A stretch of 64,000 nucleotides of DNA from Comamonas sp. Y33R10-2 (GTDB taxonomy: Bacteria > Pseudomonadota > Gammaproteobacteria > Burkholderiales > Burkholderiaceae_C). Below are positions 16,700-25,757 of the stretch, piece by piece (positions within the stretch are counted from its first letter, which is position 1; each line of letters starts with the position of its first letter). Both the position numbers and the translations under genes were made by a program. The notes beneath the pieces are model-generated. The model made no database searches and was not told where the DNA came from. It saw only the letters and a program-made list of their open reading frames with translations. The stretch spans positions 3,162,001 through 3,226,000 of the forward strand of contig NZ_CP079925.1 in the NCBI RefSeq assembly GCF_019355935.1. Reading direction: 5' to 3'.

Positions 16700-18025
16700 A
16701 TGCTGGCGTTCATGCTGACCCAAGAACAACGCCTGTCATTGCAGCACGCCAAGCGGCTGCCGCTGATTTTGCTGCTGCTGGTGACGGCAGGTTTCATCAT
16801 CACCGCTGCAGCCAGCTCGCGCTGGGGCATCGCCGGGCAGGCTGTGCCGCTGTGGCTGGTTTGCCTGCGCGGAATGTGCGAGGCCGCCATGGTGGGCGCG
16901 CTGGCGGATTGGTTTGCAGTCTCGGCCTTGTTCAAGCGCATACCGCTGCCGCTGGTGGGGCGGCACACGGCCATCATCCCGCGCAACAAAGACCGCATTG
17001 GCGAGAATTTGGCCGTGTTTGTGCGCGACAAATTTCTCGATGCCCCGTCGCTGGTCGCACTCATCGAGCGCAACAACCCCGCGCAGGTGCTGGCTGACTG
17101 GCTGACGGCCCCCGCCAACAACCAGTTGCTGGGCAAGCAGGTTGCGCGGCTGGCGCTGGCGGCGCTGGAGATGGTGCAAGACAAGCAAGTCGAGAAATTT
17201 TTGACCCAGTCACTCAAGGCCGTGATGGCGCATGTCGATCTGTCGCGCACGGCGGCATCGCTGCTGTCGGGGCTGACTGCGGGTGGTCGTCATCAGGAGG
17301 TGCTCGACGATGTGCTGGGCCGCATCAGTCGTGTGCTGCAAAAAGAGCAGACCCATGTGCTGATTGCGCAGACTATCGTCGTCTGGCTCAAGCGCGAGCA
17401 CCCGATCAAAGAAAAAATGATGCCCACGGACTGGCTCAGCGACAAGGGCGCAAGCATGATCGCCAGTGCTTTGGACAGTCTGCTGCAGGACGTGGCGCAC
17501 AACCCCGACCACCGCCTGCGCGAGGCGTTTGATGGCTCGGTGCAGCGGCTCATTGAGGGGCTGCAAAACGATCCGGCCTATGCCGAACGCGTGGAAAAGC
17601 TGCGCAACTATCTGCTGCACGACGAGAAGCTAGCCGCCTATCTGCGCGAGCTGTGGACAGGCTGGCGTGCCCGGCTGGAGCGTGATCTGGCGGATGAAAA
17701 CTCAGCCCTTGCGCGGCGTGCTGCGGTGATGGGGCGCTGGCTGGGGCAAGCTCTGGCGCATGACGAGGAATTGCGAGACTCGATGAACGAGCGCCTCAAA
17801 CGCTGGGCGACGACACTGGCACCCGATGTGTCTAAATTCATCGGCCAGCATATTGCCGACACCGTTAAGCGCTGGGATGCGGAGCAACTCTCAGAGCTGA
17901 TCGAGGCGCATATTGGCAAGGATCTGCAGTACATCCGCATCAACGGCACGCTGGTGGGCGGCGCGATTGGGCTGTTGTTATTCCTTATCTCGCACGCAGG
18001 GAGTTTGTGGCAAGCCTTGAAGTGA
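16700..18025 (+). CDS. DUF445 family membrane protein
   Basis: A 441-residue protein with an N-terminal membrane region (about 18-45, then a DUF445-typical helix hairpin MCEAAMVGALADWFAVSALF), a long helical soluble segment rich in charged residues, and a final hydrophobic helix near 415-437. Family motifs GRHTAIIPRNKDRIGENLAVFVRDKFL and INGTLVGGAIGLLLFL are visible. The DUF445/YjiN family is widespread and of unknown function. ATG 16712 is an equally possible start. Confidence 0.9.
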   Translation: MLAFMLTQEQRLSLQHAKRLPLILLLLVTAGFIITAAASSRWGIAGQAVPLWLVCLRGMCEAAMVGALADWFAVSALFKRIPLPLVGRHTAIIPRNKDRIGENLAVFVRDKFLDAPSLVALIERNNPAQVLADWLTAPANNQLLGKQVARLALAALEMVQDKQVEKFLTQSLKAVMAHVDLSRTAASLLSGLTAGGRHQEVLDDVLGRISRVLQKEQTHVLIAQTIVVWLKREHPIKEKMMPTDWLSDKGASMIASALDSLLQDVAHNPDHRLREAFDGSVQRLIEGLQNDPAYAERVEKLRNYLLHDEKLAAYLRELWTGWRARLERDLADENSALARRAAVMGRWLGQALAHDEELRDSMNERLKRWATTLAPDVSKFIGQHIADTVKRWDAEQLSELIEAHIGKDLQYIRINGTLVGGAIGLLLFLISHAGSLWQALK

Positions 18026-18439
18026 GATCGTTAAATTGATAGCGGCATGTCTAATTGGGGAAAGCAGTTAAAGCTTGTTTGGCATGATGTTTTTGTTGCT
18101 TTTGCGCCTATGCGTAACAAAAAATCCGTTTTATTAGTAAGAGCGAATTAATTGTTATTTAGAATAATGAGAATTATTCGCAAATAGAAGACGCCTCGCG
18201 TATTCTTCCCCAGCCGCAGCAAGGCAGGGTGCAGTTTTGAGCTGCCCTGCTTGTCGTTGCCGCCATGTCTTGTGGGCATGGCTTAGCCAGGTATCAGCCA
18301 TCTTTATGGCGTGATTGCAGTTTCTTCAAAGACCTGCGAGTACCTTTCGGGCCCTGTGATGCTTTGCCGCTGATCTGATGCTTCATCAGATCTGGTGCGC
18401 TGTGCATGGCCCTGTGTATTTCAACCTCAGAGCTAACTC
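18026..18439 (+). other. Fur-regulated upstream region and long structured leader of the siderophore receptor gene
   Basis: This 414-base gap has no gene. It starts with the AT-rich interspersed motif (18031-18053), then a Fur box (18162-18180), then about 250 bases of leader. The leader contains GCAGGG(18224-18229)/CCCTGC(18245-18250) with inner CAG/CTG, and a perfect 9-bp hairpin GATCTGATG-CTT-CATCAGATC (18372-18392). The latter is enclosed by GGGCC (18349-18353) plus ATGC (18359-18362) pairing with GCATGGCCC (18404-18412). I do not recognise a known riboswitch consensus. Confidence 0.6.
18162..18180. promoter_or_regulatory. Fur box
   Basis: GAATAATGAGAATTATTCG is a near-perfect match to the Fur consensus GATAATGATAATCATTATC: an inverted repeat of AATAAT/ATTATT around a GAGA centre. 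It lies in an AT-rich promoter-like segment upstream of the TonB-dependent receptor gene, so iron repression is expected. Confidence 0.85.
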
Positions 18440-20557
18440 ATGTACCACCGTTCTACGCTAGTGGCCGCCCCTGCCGTGGCCTGTTCTTTGTTCACTTGTG
18501 CGACTGCAGCGATGCGTCGCCCGCGTAATTCGCTGGCGGCAGCCATGTTGGGTGCGGGTTTGCTGAGCCAAGGCGCTGCGCTTGCCGCAGATACGGAAAT
18601 GGAGACTGTGGTGGTCACGGCTTCAGGTCATGAGCAAAGCATTGTGGATGCGCCTGCGTCGATTTCGGTGATCACGCGTGAAGAGTTGGAAAAGCAGTCC
18701 TATACCGATATTGCAGATGCTGTGCGCAATATTCCCGGTGTGAATGTGACCAATGGTGGCAACAACCAAGACATCAGCATCCGCGGTATGTCAGCGTCTT
18801 ACACCTTGTATTTGGTGGATGGGCGTCCGGTCTCTACGGGTCGCTCGGTTAATACGAATGGTGCGGATGGCGGCAAGCAAATTGGCTTGCCTTCTATCGC
18901 CATGATTGAACGCATTGAAGTGATTCGTGGCCCTATGTCATCGCTGTATGGCTCGGACGCCATGGGCGGCGTGATCAACATCATCACGCGTAAAACGGCT
19001 GACAAGTGGCATGGTCAATTGGGTACCGAATTTACGAAGTCGTTTAACGACATTAGCAATGATGGCCGCCAAGTTGATGGCTTTGTCGCGGGTCCGATCA
19101 TTCCTGGTCTGCTGGGTTTGAAGGCGGGCGGCGGCTACACAAGCTTTGATGAAAGCACCTACATCGGTGGCTCTGACGGCGCCGCTAGCCGACCTGAAAG
19201 CAAGCGCCAAAACGGCAATGTGGAGCTGACCCTGACTCCTGACAAGAACAATACCGTCAGGCTGGGTTACACCACAGCGCGCCAAGACACGACGCAGACG
19301 CCGGGCTTAAGCATTGCCCCCACCGCTACGGGTAAGCCAACGGAATATCGCTATGACAAGGAAGTGATGACGCTGTCGCATGAAGGGCGCTACGGCAACC
19401 TCATGACCAGTACTTATTTCCAGCGTGACGTATCTGAGAAAGTGCAGGAGTTGACGAAGAAAGAAACCGTCAATGTCCTCAACAGCCAAGGCACTTACGC
19501 CTGGGGCAAGCACCTGATTACCTTTGGCGGCCAGTACAAGACTGAAAAAGTTATCAACGAAACCAATGGCCTGCTGACGGCATTGCCCGGCGTGGGCGTG
19601 AGCAGTGCAGACCGCTGGATTGGTGCGTTGTTCTCTGAAGTGGACTGGAGCGTGACACAGAAGCTGTCCGTTACCACGGGTCTGCGTTATGACCGTGATG
19701 AGTTTTTTGGCGGCCACCTCTCTCCCCGCGTCTACGGTATTTATCGTCACACGCCGCAATGGACTTTGAAAGGCGGCGTCTCCACAGGCTACAAGCAGCC
19801 TTCGCTGGCGCAGTCTACGGCGGGTATTGGCTCAACCACAGGCGGTGGTGGCTGGCAAAGTTTTGCACCTAACAATCGTGCACTCAGCATTGGCAACCCT
19901 GACCTGAAGCCGGAAACCAGCACCAGCTTTGAAGTTGGCGGCATGTTCCAAAGCGTCGATAAAAAGCTCAATGCCAGTTTGATGGTGTTCCACACCAACT
20001 TTGACGACAAGATCGCTGAAGACCGTTATTGCACCAGCCCGAATGCGAGAAACAATAACGACTATGCCAACTGGGGCTGCAGCTATGGCGCCAATCGATA
20101 TTACTTTTTGAGCACCAACAAGAACGTTGACAAGGCGCGTATGCAGGGCCTTGAGGTGACGGGTGATTACCGCTTCTCCCCGGCACTGAAGTTCAGCTCA
20201 AGCTACACCTACACACACTCTAAGCAGCTCAGCGGTGACTTTGCCGGTCAGCCATTGAACAAGCAGCCAAAGCACATGCTCAATGCGGTGCTGGACTGGA
20301 AGGTCAACGCCAAGCTCAATGTTTGGACGCAAGCCAACTACCGCGGCAAAACATCGGACTACCTCAGCCGCACCACCATGGCTGACGGCACCCCTGCTTA
20401 TGCGCTGTTGAATATTGGCGTGGTCTATCGCCTGACAGGCAAAGCACGCGTGAGAGCGGCTCTGCACAACGTGACGAACCGTCAAGTCACCAACAGCGAC
20501 TATGGCGTTGTGCTGGATGGTCGTCGCATGAGCCTTGGCTTGACCGTGGACTTTTAA
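18440..20557 (+). CDS. TonB-dependent ferric-siderophore receptor (FepA/IroN-like)
   Basis: A 705-residue outer-membrane receptor. The signal peptide is best explained from an internal ATG at 18512 (MRRPRNSLAAAMLGAGLLSQGAALAA); ATG 18440 adds 24 residues. The TonB box METVVVTAS follows directly, then the plug (DAPASISVITREELEKQ, IPGVNVTNGGNNQDISIRGM, VIRGPMSSLYGSDAMGGVINIITRK) and a 22-strand barrel ending in a C-terminal Phe (GLTVDF). Plug motifs resemble catecholate receptors, so an enterobactin-type ligand is likely but not certain. A Fur box lies upstream and a periplasmic binding protein gene follows after 30 bases. Confidence 0.92.
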   Translation: MYHRSTLVAAPAVACSLFTCATAAMRRPRNSLAAAMLGAGLLSQGAALAADTEMETVVVTASGHEQSIVDAPASISVITREELEKQSYTDIADAVRNIPGVNVTNGGNNQDISIRGMSASYTLYLVDGRPVSTGRSVNTNGADGGKQIGLPSIAMIERIEVIRGPMSSLYGSDAMGGVINIITRKTADKWHGQLGTEFTKSFNDISNDGRQVDGFVAGPIIPGLLGLKAGGGYTSFDESTYIGGSDGAASRPESKRQNGNVELTLTPDKNNTVRLGYTTARQDTTQTPGLSIAPTATGKPTEYRYDKEVMTLSHEGRYGNLMTSTYFQRDVSEKVQELTKKETVNVLNSQGTYAWGKHLITFGGQYKTEKVINETNGLLTALPGVGVSSADRWIGALFSEVDWSVTQKLSVTTGLRYDRDEFFGGHLSPRVYGIYRHTPQWTLKGGVSTGYKQPSLAQSTAGIGSTTGGGGWQSFAPNNRALSIGNPDLKPETSTSFEVGGMFQSVDKKLNASLMVFHTNFDDKIAEDRYCTSPNARNNNDYANWGCSYGANRYYFLSTNKNVDKARMQGLEVTGDYRFSPALKFSSSYTYTHSKQLSGDFAGQPLNKQPKHMLNAVLDWKVNAKLNVWTQANYRGKTSDYLSRTTMADGTPAYALLNIGVVYRLTGKARVRAALHNVTNRQVTNSDYGVVLDGRRMSLGLTVDF

Positions 20558-20587
20558 GCATCGCGCTGATTTTTTGAGGAGATATAC

Positions 20588-21553
20588 ATGAATTTTTCTA
20601 ACTCACGTCGCAGGACTCTGGGGTTGGCCCTTGCACTGTTGGCGGCATCTGGAATGTCTGCAGCTCAGGCTGCAGCCCCCACAACGATTACCGTGCAACA
20701 CGCTAAGGGCGAAACCACGGTGCCGCTGGCGCCTAAGCGCGTAGTAGTCTATGACTTGGCCTCGCTGGACACGATGCAGGCACTGAGCTTGCCTGTGGCC
20801 GGAGTGCCCAAAGCCAACTTCCCCGCCTATATGGCGGGCTATGCAAATGCTAAGTACAAAGTGGTGGGCTCTTTGTTTGAGCCTGACTACGAGGCGCTGA
20901 GCGAGCTGCGCCCCGACTTGATCGTGGTGGCCGGCCGCTCTGCCAGCAAGTACGAGACGCTGAGCAAGATTGCGCCGACGCTGGATTTATCCACCTCTGG
21001 CAACAACTTGTTGGGTGATATGCAGCGCAATGTGAGCACGCTGGCCAGCCTGTGGGGCAAGCAGGCACAAGGCGAGAAGTTGATGCAGCAGGTGCGCAGT
21101 GATGTAGATGCGACCCGCGCCGTAGCTGCCAAGGCTGAGCAAGGCTTGCTGGTGCTGGCGGTTAACAAGAACATGAGCGCGCAAACACCCGGCTCACGTT
21201 TTGGCCTGTTGTATGACGTGCTGGGCGTCAAGCCTGCGCTGCCAGCAGACCCGGCTAAAACACGCGGCATTTCTTTGAAGATGGATGACATTGCCAAGCT
21301 CAACCCTGAGTGGCTGTTTGTGATCGACCGCAACGCAGGCACTGGCACGACCAAGGACAAGGATGGCAATCCTGTCCTGCCTTCCAAAGAGCTGTTTGAC
21401 AATGACACCATCAAGCAAACGCAGGCTGGCAAGAAGCAGCAAGTGGTGTTTGTCGATCCACAGATTTGGTACCTGATGGGCAGCAGCGGCCCACTGTCCA
21501 TGCGCGCCAATGCGCAGCAAATTCGCACTGCTTTGTCTCAGAGTGCGCGTTGA
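20588..21553 (+). CDS. periplasmic siderophore-binding protein (CeuE/FatB-like)
   Basis: A 321-residue cluster-A (class III) solute receptor with a signal peptide (NFSNSRRRTLGLALALLAAS, cut near AQAAA). Family features are TVPLAPKRVVVYDLASLDTMQAL, VGSLFEPDYEALSELRPDLIVV, LAVNKNMSAQTPGSRFGLLYDVLG and KMDDIAKLNPEWLFVIDR. This matches CeuE, FatB and YclQ, which bind ferric siderophores for an ABC importer. It is cotranscribed with the receptor (30-base gap, GAGGAGAT site). No permease or ATPase gene is adjacent, so the inner-membrane importer must be elsewhere. Confidence 0.92.
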   Translation: MNFSNSRRRTLGLALALLAASGMSAAQAAAPTTITVQHAKGETTVPLAPKRVVVYDLASLDTMQALSLPVAGVPKANFPAYMAGYANAKYKVVGSLFEPDYEALSELRPDLIVVAGRSASKYETLSKIAPTLDLSTSGNNLLGDMQRNVSTLASLWGKQAQGEKLMQQVRSDVDATRAVAAKAEQGLLVLAVNKNMSAQTPGSRFGLLYDVLGVKPALPADPAKTRGISLKMDDIAKLNPEWLFVIDRNAGTGTTKDKDGNPVLPSKELFDNDTIKQTQAGKKQQVVFVDPQIWYLMGSSGPLSMRANAQQIRTALSQSAR

Positions 21554-21600
21554 GTTGCGCTGAAATGCTCTTAATTAAATAGCATATAGTCCATATAAAT

Positions 21601-21640
21601 AAATGGCTTCAGTGGGTTGAAACACTGAAGCCATTTTGTT
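21601..21640. terminator. terminator of the siderophore operon
   Basis: AAATGGCTTCAGTG (21601-21614) pairs with CACTGAAGCCATTT (21623-21636): a perfect 14-bp stem with an 8-base loop followed by TGTTTAG. It is 47 bases after the binding-protein stop. Confidence 0.8.
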
Positions 21641-21669
21641 TAGAGGACGATGTTCTGTGGAAATTTGCG

Positions 21670-21750
21670 CGCAGTCGCGAAGCCGCAGGCAGCCTATGCG
21701 TACGCCAAGGCGAAGCAACGATGTATCAAAAGTGGTGTTGCGGCTCTTAG
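21670..21750. repeat. partial copy of the 11390-11512 hairpin element
   Basis: TCGCGAAGCCGCAGGCAG, CGTACGCCAAGGCGAAGCAA and GTGGTGTTGCGGCTCTTA align in order with the right two-thirds of the element at 11390-11512. The left terminal arm is missing or diverged. AGCCGCA and TGCGGCT form the outer stem. It abuts the 3' end of the leftward TPR-like gene at 21756, the same position relative to a gene as the other copy. Confidence 0.65.
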
Positions 21751-21755
21751 TCGCT

Positions 21756-22187
21756 TTAGTTTTGCTCTTGCACAGGCTCTGGTGGCAGTAATTGCATGCC
21801 GATTTGCTGCCAAGCCTTGGCGGCATCGTTTTGGCCCGCAAACAGGTGGCAGCTGGCGGCGGTCATGGCCAGGCGGCCGTTTTCGGGTTCCAGGTCAAAA
21901 GCCAGTTCGCACTGCGCAGCGGCGTTGGCCCACATGACTTGGGCGTTGTTCGAGCCTTCTTTTTGCAGCGCGTGGGCCTCGGCCATCCATGCCTGAGCGA
22001 GGCGAAAAGCGGCTTCTGGCTCGGCTACATCGGCCTTGTGTGCCGAATAAAACTCTTTGCCAGCGGCTTGCCACAGGCCGCGGGCCTGCTCGAAGTCTTG
22101 CGTGGCAACCTTCTGGGCTTGCTGCACCAGTGCGTTGCCGGCCTGCAGGTGGGCCTGATAGTTGGATGCGTCTTGATCTTGGGACAT
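21756..22187 (-). CDS. hypothetical helical-repeat (TPR-like) protein
   Basis: A 143-residue protein, all alpha by composition, with TPR-like spacing of small residues: [58 protein letters not shown] and [21 protein letters not shown]. There is no signal peptide, so it is likely cytoplasmic. I do not recognise a named family. ATG 22187 begins [11 protein letters not shown]; an upstream in-frame codon adds only seven residues. It is divergent from dsdA and no functional evidence is available. Confidence 0.7.
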   Translation of the reverse strand: MSQDQDASNYQAHLQAGNALVQQAQKVATQDFEQARGLWQAAGKEFYSAHKADVAEPEAAFRLAQAWMAEAHALQKEGSNNAQVMWANAAAQCELAFDLEPENGRLAMTAASCHLFAGQNDAAKAWQQIGMQLLPPEPVQEQN

Positions 22188-22253
22188 GGCCGGTATTGTC
22201 CCCGGCAATCAATTCCCGCAGCGTGGCTCAGTTTGTCGAGAGGCGTTATATCG

Positions 22254-22277
22254 CTCTTAACATACGGGTTTTAAGAG
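22254..22277. promoter_or_regulatory. inverted repeat overlapping the dsdA leader
   Basis: CTCTTAA (22254-22260) and TTAAGAG (22271-22277) are a perfect 7-bp inverted repeat with a 10-base spacer. The right arm overlaps the likely ribosome-binding region (AAGAGAG) 9 bases before the dsdA ATG. It could be an operator or an RNA hairpin that hides the ribosome-binding site. Confidence 0.45.
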
Positions 22278-22285
22278 AGCCCGTT

Positions 22286-23626
22286 ATGCATCCCTCCTCC
22301 GCCCCCTCGGCTTTGCAAACCCACATCATTGAGTCCTTGCAGAGCGCCAAGCCCACGCTGTGGGCCGGGCGGAGTGCGAAGGAGCAATCCACCCACGACA
22401 TCAGCGCACAGCAAGTGCAGCAGGCCGTGCAGCGCTTTGAGCGCTTTGCGCCGCTATTGATGAAGTTGTTTCCGGAACTGACAGCATCCAATGGCCGTAT
22501 CGAGTCGCCCTTGTTGCAAGTGCCGCAGATGCAGCAGGCACTGCAGTTACCGCAAGAGGCGGGTCAGCTGTGGGTCAAGGCCGATCACAGCCTGCCGGTG
22601 GCTGGCTCCGTCAAGGCGCGCGGCGGTGTGCATGAGGTGCTGGAGCACGCTGAAAACATTGCCCTGCAGCACGGCTTGCTGGCCGATGGTGACTATCTGC
22701 AGCTAGCCTCAGCTGCGGCTCGCGCCCTGTTCGCTCAGCACGAGGTGGCCGTTGGCTCTACCGGCAATTTAGGGCTGTCGATTGGCGTGATGGCTTCGGC
22801 GCTGGGCTTCAAAGCCACAGTTCATATGTCGGCCGATGCCAAGGAATGGAAAAAGCAGCGCCTGCGCGCCCGTGGCGTGCAGGTGGTGGAGCATGCCGGT
22901 GACTACGCCCAAGCCGTAGCGGCGGGCCGTGCACTGGCTGAGCAAGATGCGCATTGCCACTTTGTCGACGACGAGCATTCCTTGTCGCTGTTGCTGGGCT
23001 ATGCCGCAGCTGCTCCATATTTGGTAGCGCAAATTCAAGATGCCAAGCGGACTGCGGGCGAAAATCATCCTTTATTCGTCTACATCCCCTGCGGTGTGGG
23101 CGGTGCACCGGGCGGTGTGGCGCTGGGCTTGCAGCAGGCTTTTGGCCCACATGTGCATTGCTTTTTTGCCGAGCCTGTGCAGTCGCCTTGCTTCATCGTC
23201 GAGATGCTGGCCGGTGCGCAAGCCTTGCCGGGGTTGGAGGCGCATCCTTCGGTGTACGAACTGGGCTTGAATAATCAAACTGAAGCCGACGGTCTGGCCG
23301 TGCCCCGCGCGTCCGAGCTGGCCGCTGATGTGGTGCGCGGCTTCTTGGGCGGCGTGTTCACGGTGGAGGATGAAACCCTGTTTCGCCACCTGAACCTGCT
23401 ACATGACAGTGAAGCGCTGAAAATCGAGCCCTCAGCCGCAGCAGGCTTTAGCGGCCCGCGTGAGTTGCTGCAAAGTGCAGCCGGTCAAGATTATTTGCAG
23501 CGCCAGAACCTGCTGCCGTACATGAGCAACGCCACGCATATCGTCTGGACCACGGGTGGCCTGTTTGTGCCCGATGAGGAATACACCAAGTTCTTGCAGC
23601 GCGGCGCTGCGCTGGTGTCTGCATGA
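22286..23626 (+). CDS. dsdA: D-serine dehydratase
   Basis: A 446-residue fold-type II PLP enzyme converting D-serine to pyruvate and ammonia. Length matches E. coli DsdA (442). Visible are the PLP lysine in [16 protein letters not shown], the phosphate loop [15 protein letters not shown], the glycine-rich [12 protein letters not shown], and [29 protein letters not shown]. The ATG at 22286 was chosen because the family begins shortly before [10 protein letters not shown]; upstream in-frame sequence is antisense to the neighbouring gene. The stop overlaps the next gene by 4 bases. No dsdC-type LysR regulator is adjacent. Confidence 0.96.
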   Translation: MHPSSAPSALQTHIIESLQSAKPTLWAGRSAKEQSTHDISAQQVQQAVQRFERFAPLLMKLFPELTASNGRIESPLLQVPQMQQALQLPQEAGQLWVKADHSLPVAGSVKARGGVHEVLEHAENIALQHGLLADGDYLQLASAAARALFAQHEVAVGSTGNLGLSIGVMASALGFKATVHMSADAKEWKKQRLRARGVQVVEHAGDYAQAVAAGRALAEQDAHCHFVDDEHSLSLLLGYAAAAPYLVAQIQDAKRTAGENHPLFVYIPCGVGGAPGGVALGLQQAFGPHVHCFFAEPVQSPCFIVEMLAGAQALPGLEAHPSVYELGLNNQTEADGLAVPRASELAADVVRGFLGGVFTVEDETLFRHLNLLHDSEALKIEPSAAAGFSGPRELLQSAAGQDYLQRQNLLPYMSNATHIVWTTGGLFVPDEEYTKFLQRGAALVSA

Positions 23627-24027
23627 GCGTGAATCACCACGGCCTGCCGTCTCGCGTACCGGCAATTGCAGAAATCGGGCGTCTGCTGGGCGACCCTGCT
23701 GTGGGTGAGGCCGACAAATGCGCCGCCCTGCAATTGGTGGTGCAAGACCACGCCGATCTGGATGAGGTGGAAGCGCAGTCTGCGCTGTGGGCGATTGCGC
23801 AAATGGGCATGCAAAGCGGAGCCGGTCATGAGCAGGCGCAGCAAGCCTTGCTGACCTGCGCGCCGCAGTGGCTGTCAATGGGTGATGTGGCCTTGTCCGT
23901 GATGGACTGCTATCAGGCCTTGTTTGGCCTGCGCAGAGTGGACGAGGCCCGCTTTGTTATTGCGCAGCTGAATGCACTGGCCTTGAAGGATGCAGAACTG
24001 GCCATGCGGCTGGCGCAGTTGCGTTGA
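23623..24027 (+). CDS. hypothetical protein coupled to dsdA
   Basis: A 134-residue, mostly helical cytoplasmic protein of no family I recognise. It begins [20 protein letters not shown] and has repeated helix patterns ([38 protein letters not shown]) that could be HEAT or TPR-like. Its ATG overlaps the dsdA stop as ATGA, so translation is probably coupled. That makes it a candidate accessory of D-amino-acid metabolism, but nothing in the sequence shows a catalytic site. Confidence 0.7.
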   Translation: MSVNHHGLPSRVPAIAEIGRLLGDPAVGEADKCAALQLVVQDHADLDEVEAQSALWAIAQMGMQSGAGHEQAQQALLTCAPQWLSMGDVALSVMDCYQALFGLRRVDEARFVIAQLNALALKDAELAMRLAQLR

Positions 24028-24031
24028 GCGT

Positions 24032-25579
24032 TTAAAAGCGCGGCAGATCGGGGTGGCTAATCTGCCCGCCGCGCACCAGCATTTTTCCGTATTCAGCACA
24101 GCGGTTGAGGGTGGGAATGACTTTGCCGGGGTTGAGCAGGGCCTGCGGGTCAAACGCGGCCTTGAGGGCGAACATCTGGGCATTTTCTGCGGTGGTGAAC
24201 TGGGTGCACATGCTGTTGAGCTTTTCCACGCCCACGCCATGTTCGCCGGTCACCGTACCGCCCATGGCCACGCTGGTTTCCAGAATATCGGCGCCAAACA
24301 GCTCGCAGCGGTGCAGCTCGTCGGGGTTGTTGGCATCGAACAAAATCAAGGGGTGCAGATTGCCGTCGCCTGCGTGAAAGACGTTGGCGCAGCGCAGGCC
24401 GTACTTTTTTTCCATCTCCTGAATGGCCAGCAAAATGTCGGCCAGCCGTTTGCGCGGAATGGTCGAATCCATGCACATGTAGTCGGGGCTGATGCGGCCG
24501 CTGGCGGGAAATGCGTTCTTGCGCCCACTCCAGAACCGCAGGCGCTCTTCTTCGCTCTCGCTCACGGTGATGGCTGTGGCACCGGCGCTGCGCAGCACCT
24601 CGCTCATGCGCTCGATTTCTTCTTCCACTTCTTCGGGTGTGCCGTCGCTCTCGCAGAGCAAAATCGCCTCGGCCGTCAGGTCGTAGCCTGCGCGCACAAA
24701 GTCTTCTACGGCGGCGGTCATGGGCTTGTCCATCATCTCAAGACCTGCCGGGATGATGCCTGCCGCAATCACCGCGGCCACGGCTGCACCGGCTTTGCGC
24801 ACATCATCAAAGCTGGCCATGATGCAGCGCGCCAGCTGCGGCTTGGGGATGAGTTTGACGGTGACTTCGGTAACCACGGCCAGCATGCCTTCGCTGCCAA
24901 TCATGATGGCCAGCAAGTCCATGCCGGGTGTATCCAGCGCGTCTGAGCCAAATTCGACGGGCTCGCCTTCAATGGTGAAACCTTTGATTTTGAGCACGTT
25001 GTGCACCGTCAGCCCGTATTTCAGGCAGTGCACGCCGCCAGAGTTTTCAGCCACGTTGCCGCCAATCGTGCAGGCGATCTGGCTGCTGGGGTCGGGGGCG
25101 TAATACAGGCCGTAGGGCGCAGCCGCTTCGCTGATGGCGAGGTTGCGCACGCCGCATTGCACCAGCGCCGTGCGGCTGTAGGCATCAACGTTCAGAATTT
25201 TGTTGAACTTGGCCAGCGACAGCGTCACGCCCATGGGGTGGGGCATGGCGCCGCCCGAAAGGCCCGTGCCGGCACCACGTGCAATGACCGGCGCGCCCAC
25301 GGCGTGGCAGGCTTTGAGCACGGCCTGCACCTGTGCATAGGTCTCGGGCAGGCAGACCAGCAGCGGGCGCTGGCGGTAGGCGGTCAGGCCATCGCACTCA
25401 TAGGGCGTGGTGTCTTCACTCTGGTAGAGCAGGGCGTGAGCGGGCACATGCGGGCGCAGGGCAGCCAGCACTTCGGCCTGCCGTTTGGCGCGCTCAGACA
25501 GTTCCGGCTGGCGGTGCGCGGCGTTGGCAGCATCGCTGGAGGTGGCGAAAAGATCCGTGAAGGTGCTGGCAGGCGTCAT
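24032..25579 (-). CDS. glcD: FAD-linked glycolate/D-lactate oxidase subunit GlcD
   Basis: A 515-residue VAO-type flavoprotein. The FAD-binding domain shows PLLVCLPETYAQVQAVLKAC, VIARGAGTGLSGGAMPHP and the Gly-rich CTIGGNVAENSGGVHCLKYG. The C-terminal FAD-oxidase domain ends with NLHPLILFD and GTVTGEHGVGVEK. It matches GlcD, the catalytic subunit of glycolate oxidase, or a D-lactate dehydrogenase. glcE and glcF, its usual partners, are not adjacent. ATG 25579 is preferred to a TTG nine bases upstream. It is convergent with the dsdA-coupled gene, 4 bases apart. Confidence 0.92.
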   Translation of the reverse strand: MTPASTFTDLFATSSDAANAAHRQPELSERAKRQAEVLAALRPHVPAHALLYQSEDTTPYECDGLTAYRQRPLLVCLPETYAQVQAVLKACHAVGAPVIARGAGTGLSGGAMPHPMGVTLSLAKFNKILNVDAYSRTALVQCGVRNLAISEAAAPYGLYYAPDPSSQIACTIGGNVAENSGGVHCLKYGLTVHNVLKIKGFTIEGEPVEFGSDALDTPGMDLLAIMIGSEGMLAVVTEVTVKLIPKPQLARCIMASFDDVRKAGAAVAAVIAAGIIPAGLEMMDKPMTAAVEDFVRAGYDLTAEAILLCESDGTPEEVEEEIERMSEVLRSAGATAITVSESEEERLRFWSGRKNAFPASGRISPDYMCMDSTIPRKRLADILLAIQEMEKKYGLRCANVFHAGDGNLHPLILFDANNPDELHRCELFGADILETSVAMGGTVTGEHGVGVEKLNSMCTQFTTAENAQMFALKAAFDPQALLNPGKVIPTLNRCAEYGKMLVRGGQISHPDLPRF

Positions 25580-25757
25580 GCTTGCCAATGTAGGGCATGG
25601 GCGCGAGCAGCGGTGTGAGCTTTATTGCAAGCTTGCTTGAAATGCTTGCGATAAAGCGCGAGTTTGCTCATTAAATAATAGCTATTGGTCTTTTTAATAT
25701 AAGCACCTGAGCCTGTTTTGCCTGAATTTTAGATAACTGCGCTTGGAGCGAGCGGGC

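Noticed and set aside
18181..18439. Cobalamin or other known riboswitch before the TonB receptor
   Set aside because: The leader is structured, but I cannot find the B12-box or other conserved consensus, and the Fur box already explains iron control.
23990..24946. Rightward open frame of 318 codons over glcD
   Set aside because: It is antisense to a well-conserved FAD oxidase gene and has no recognisable motifs.
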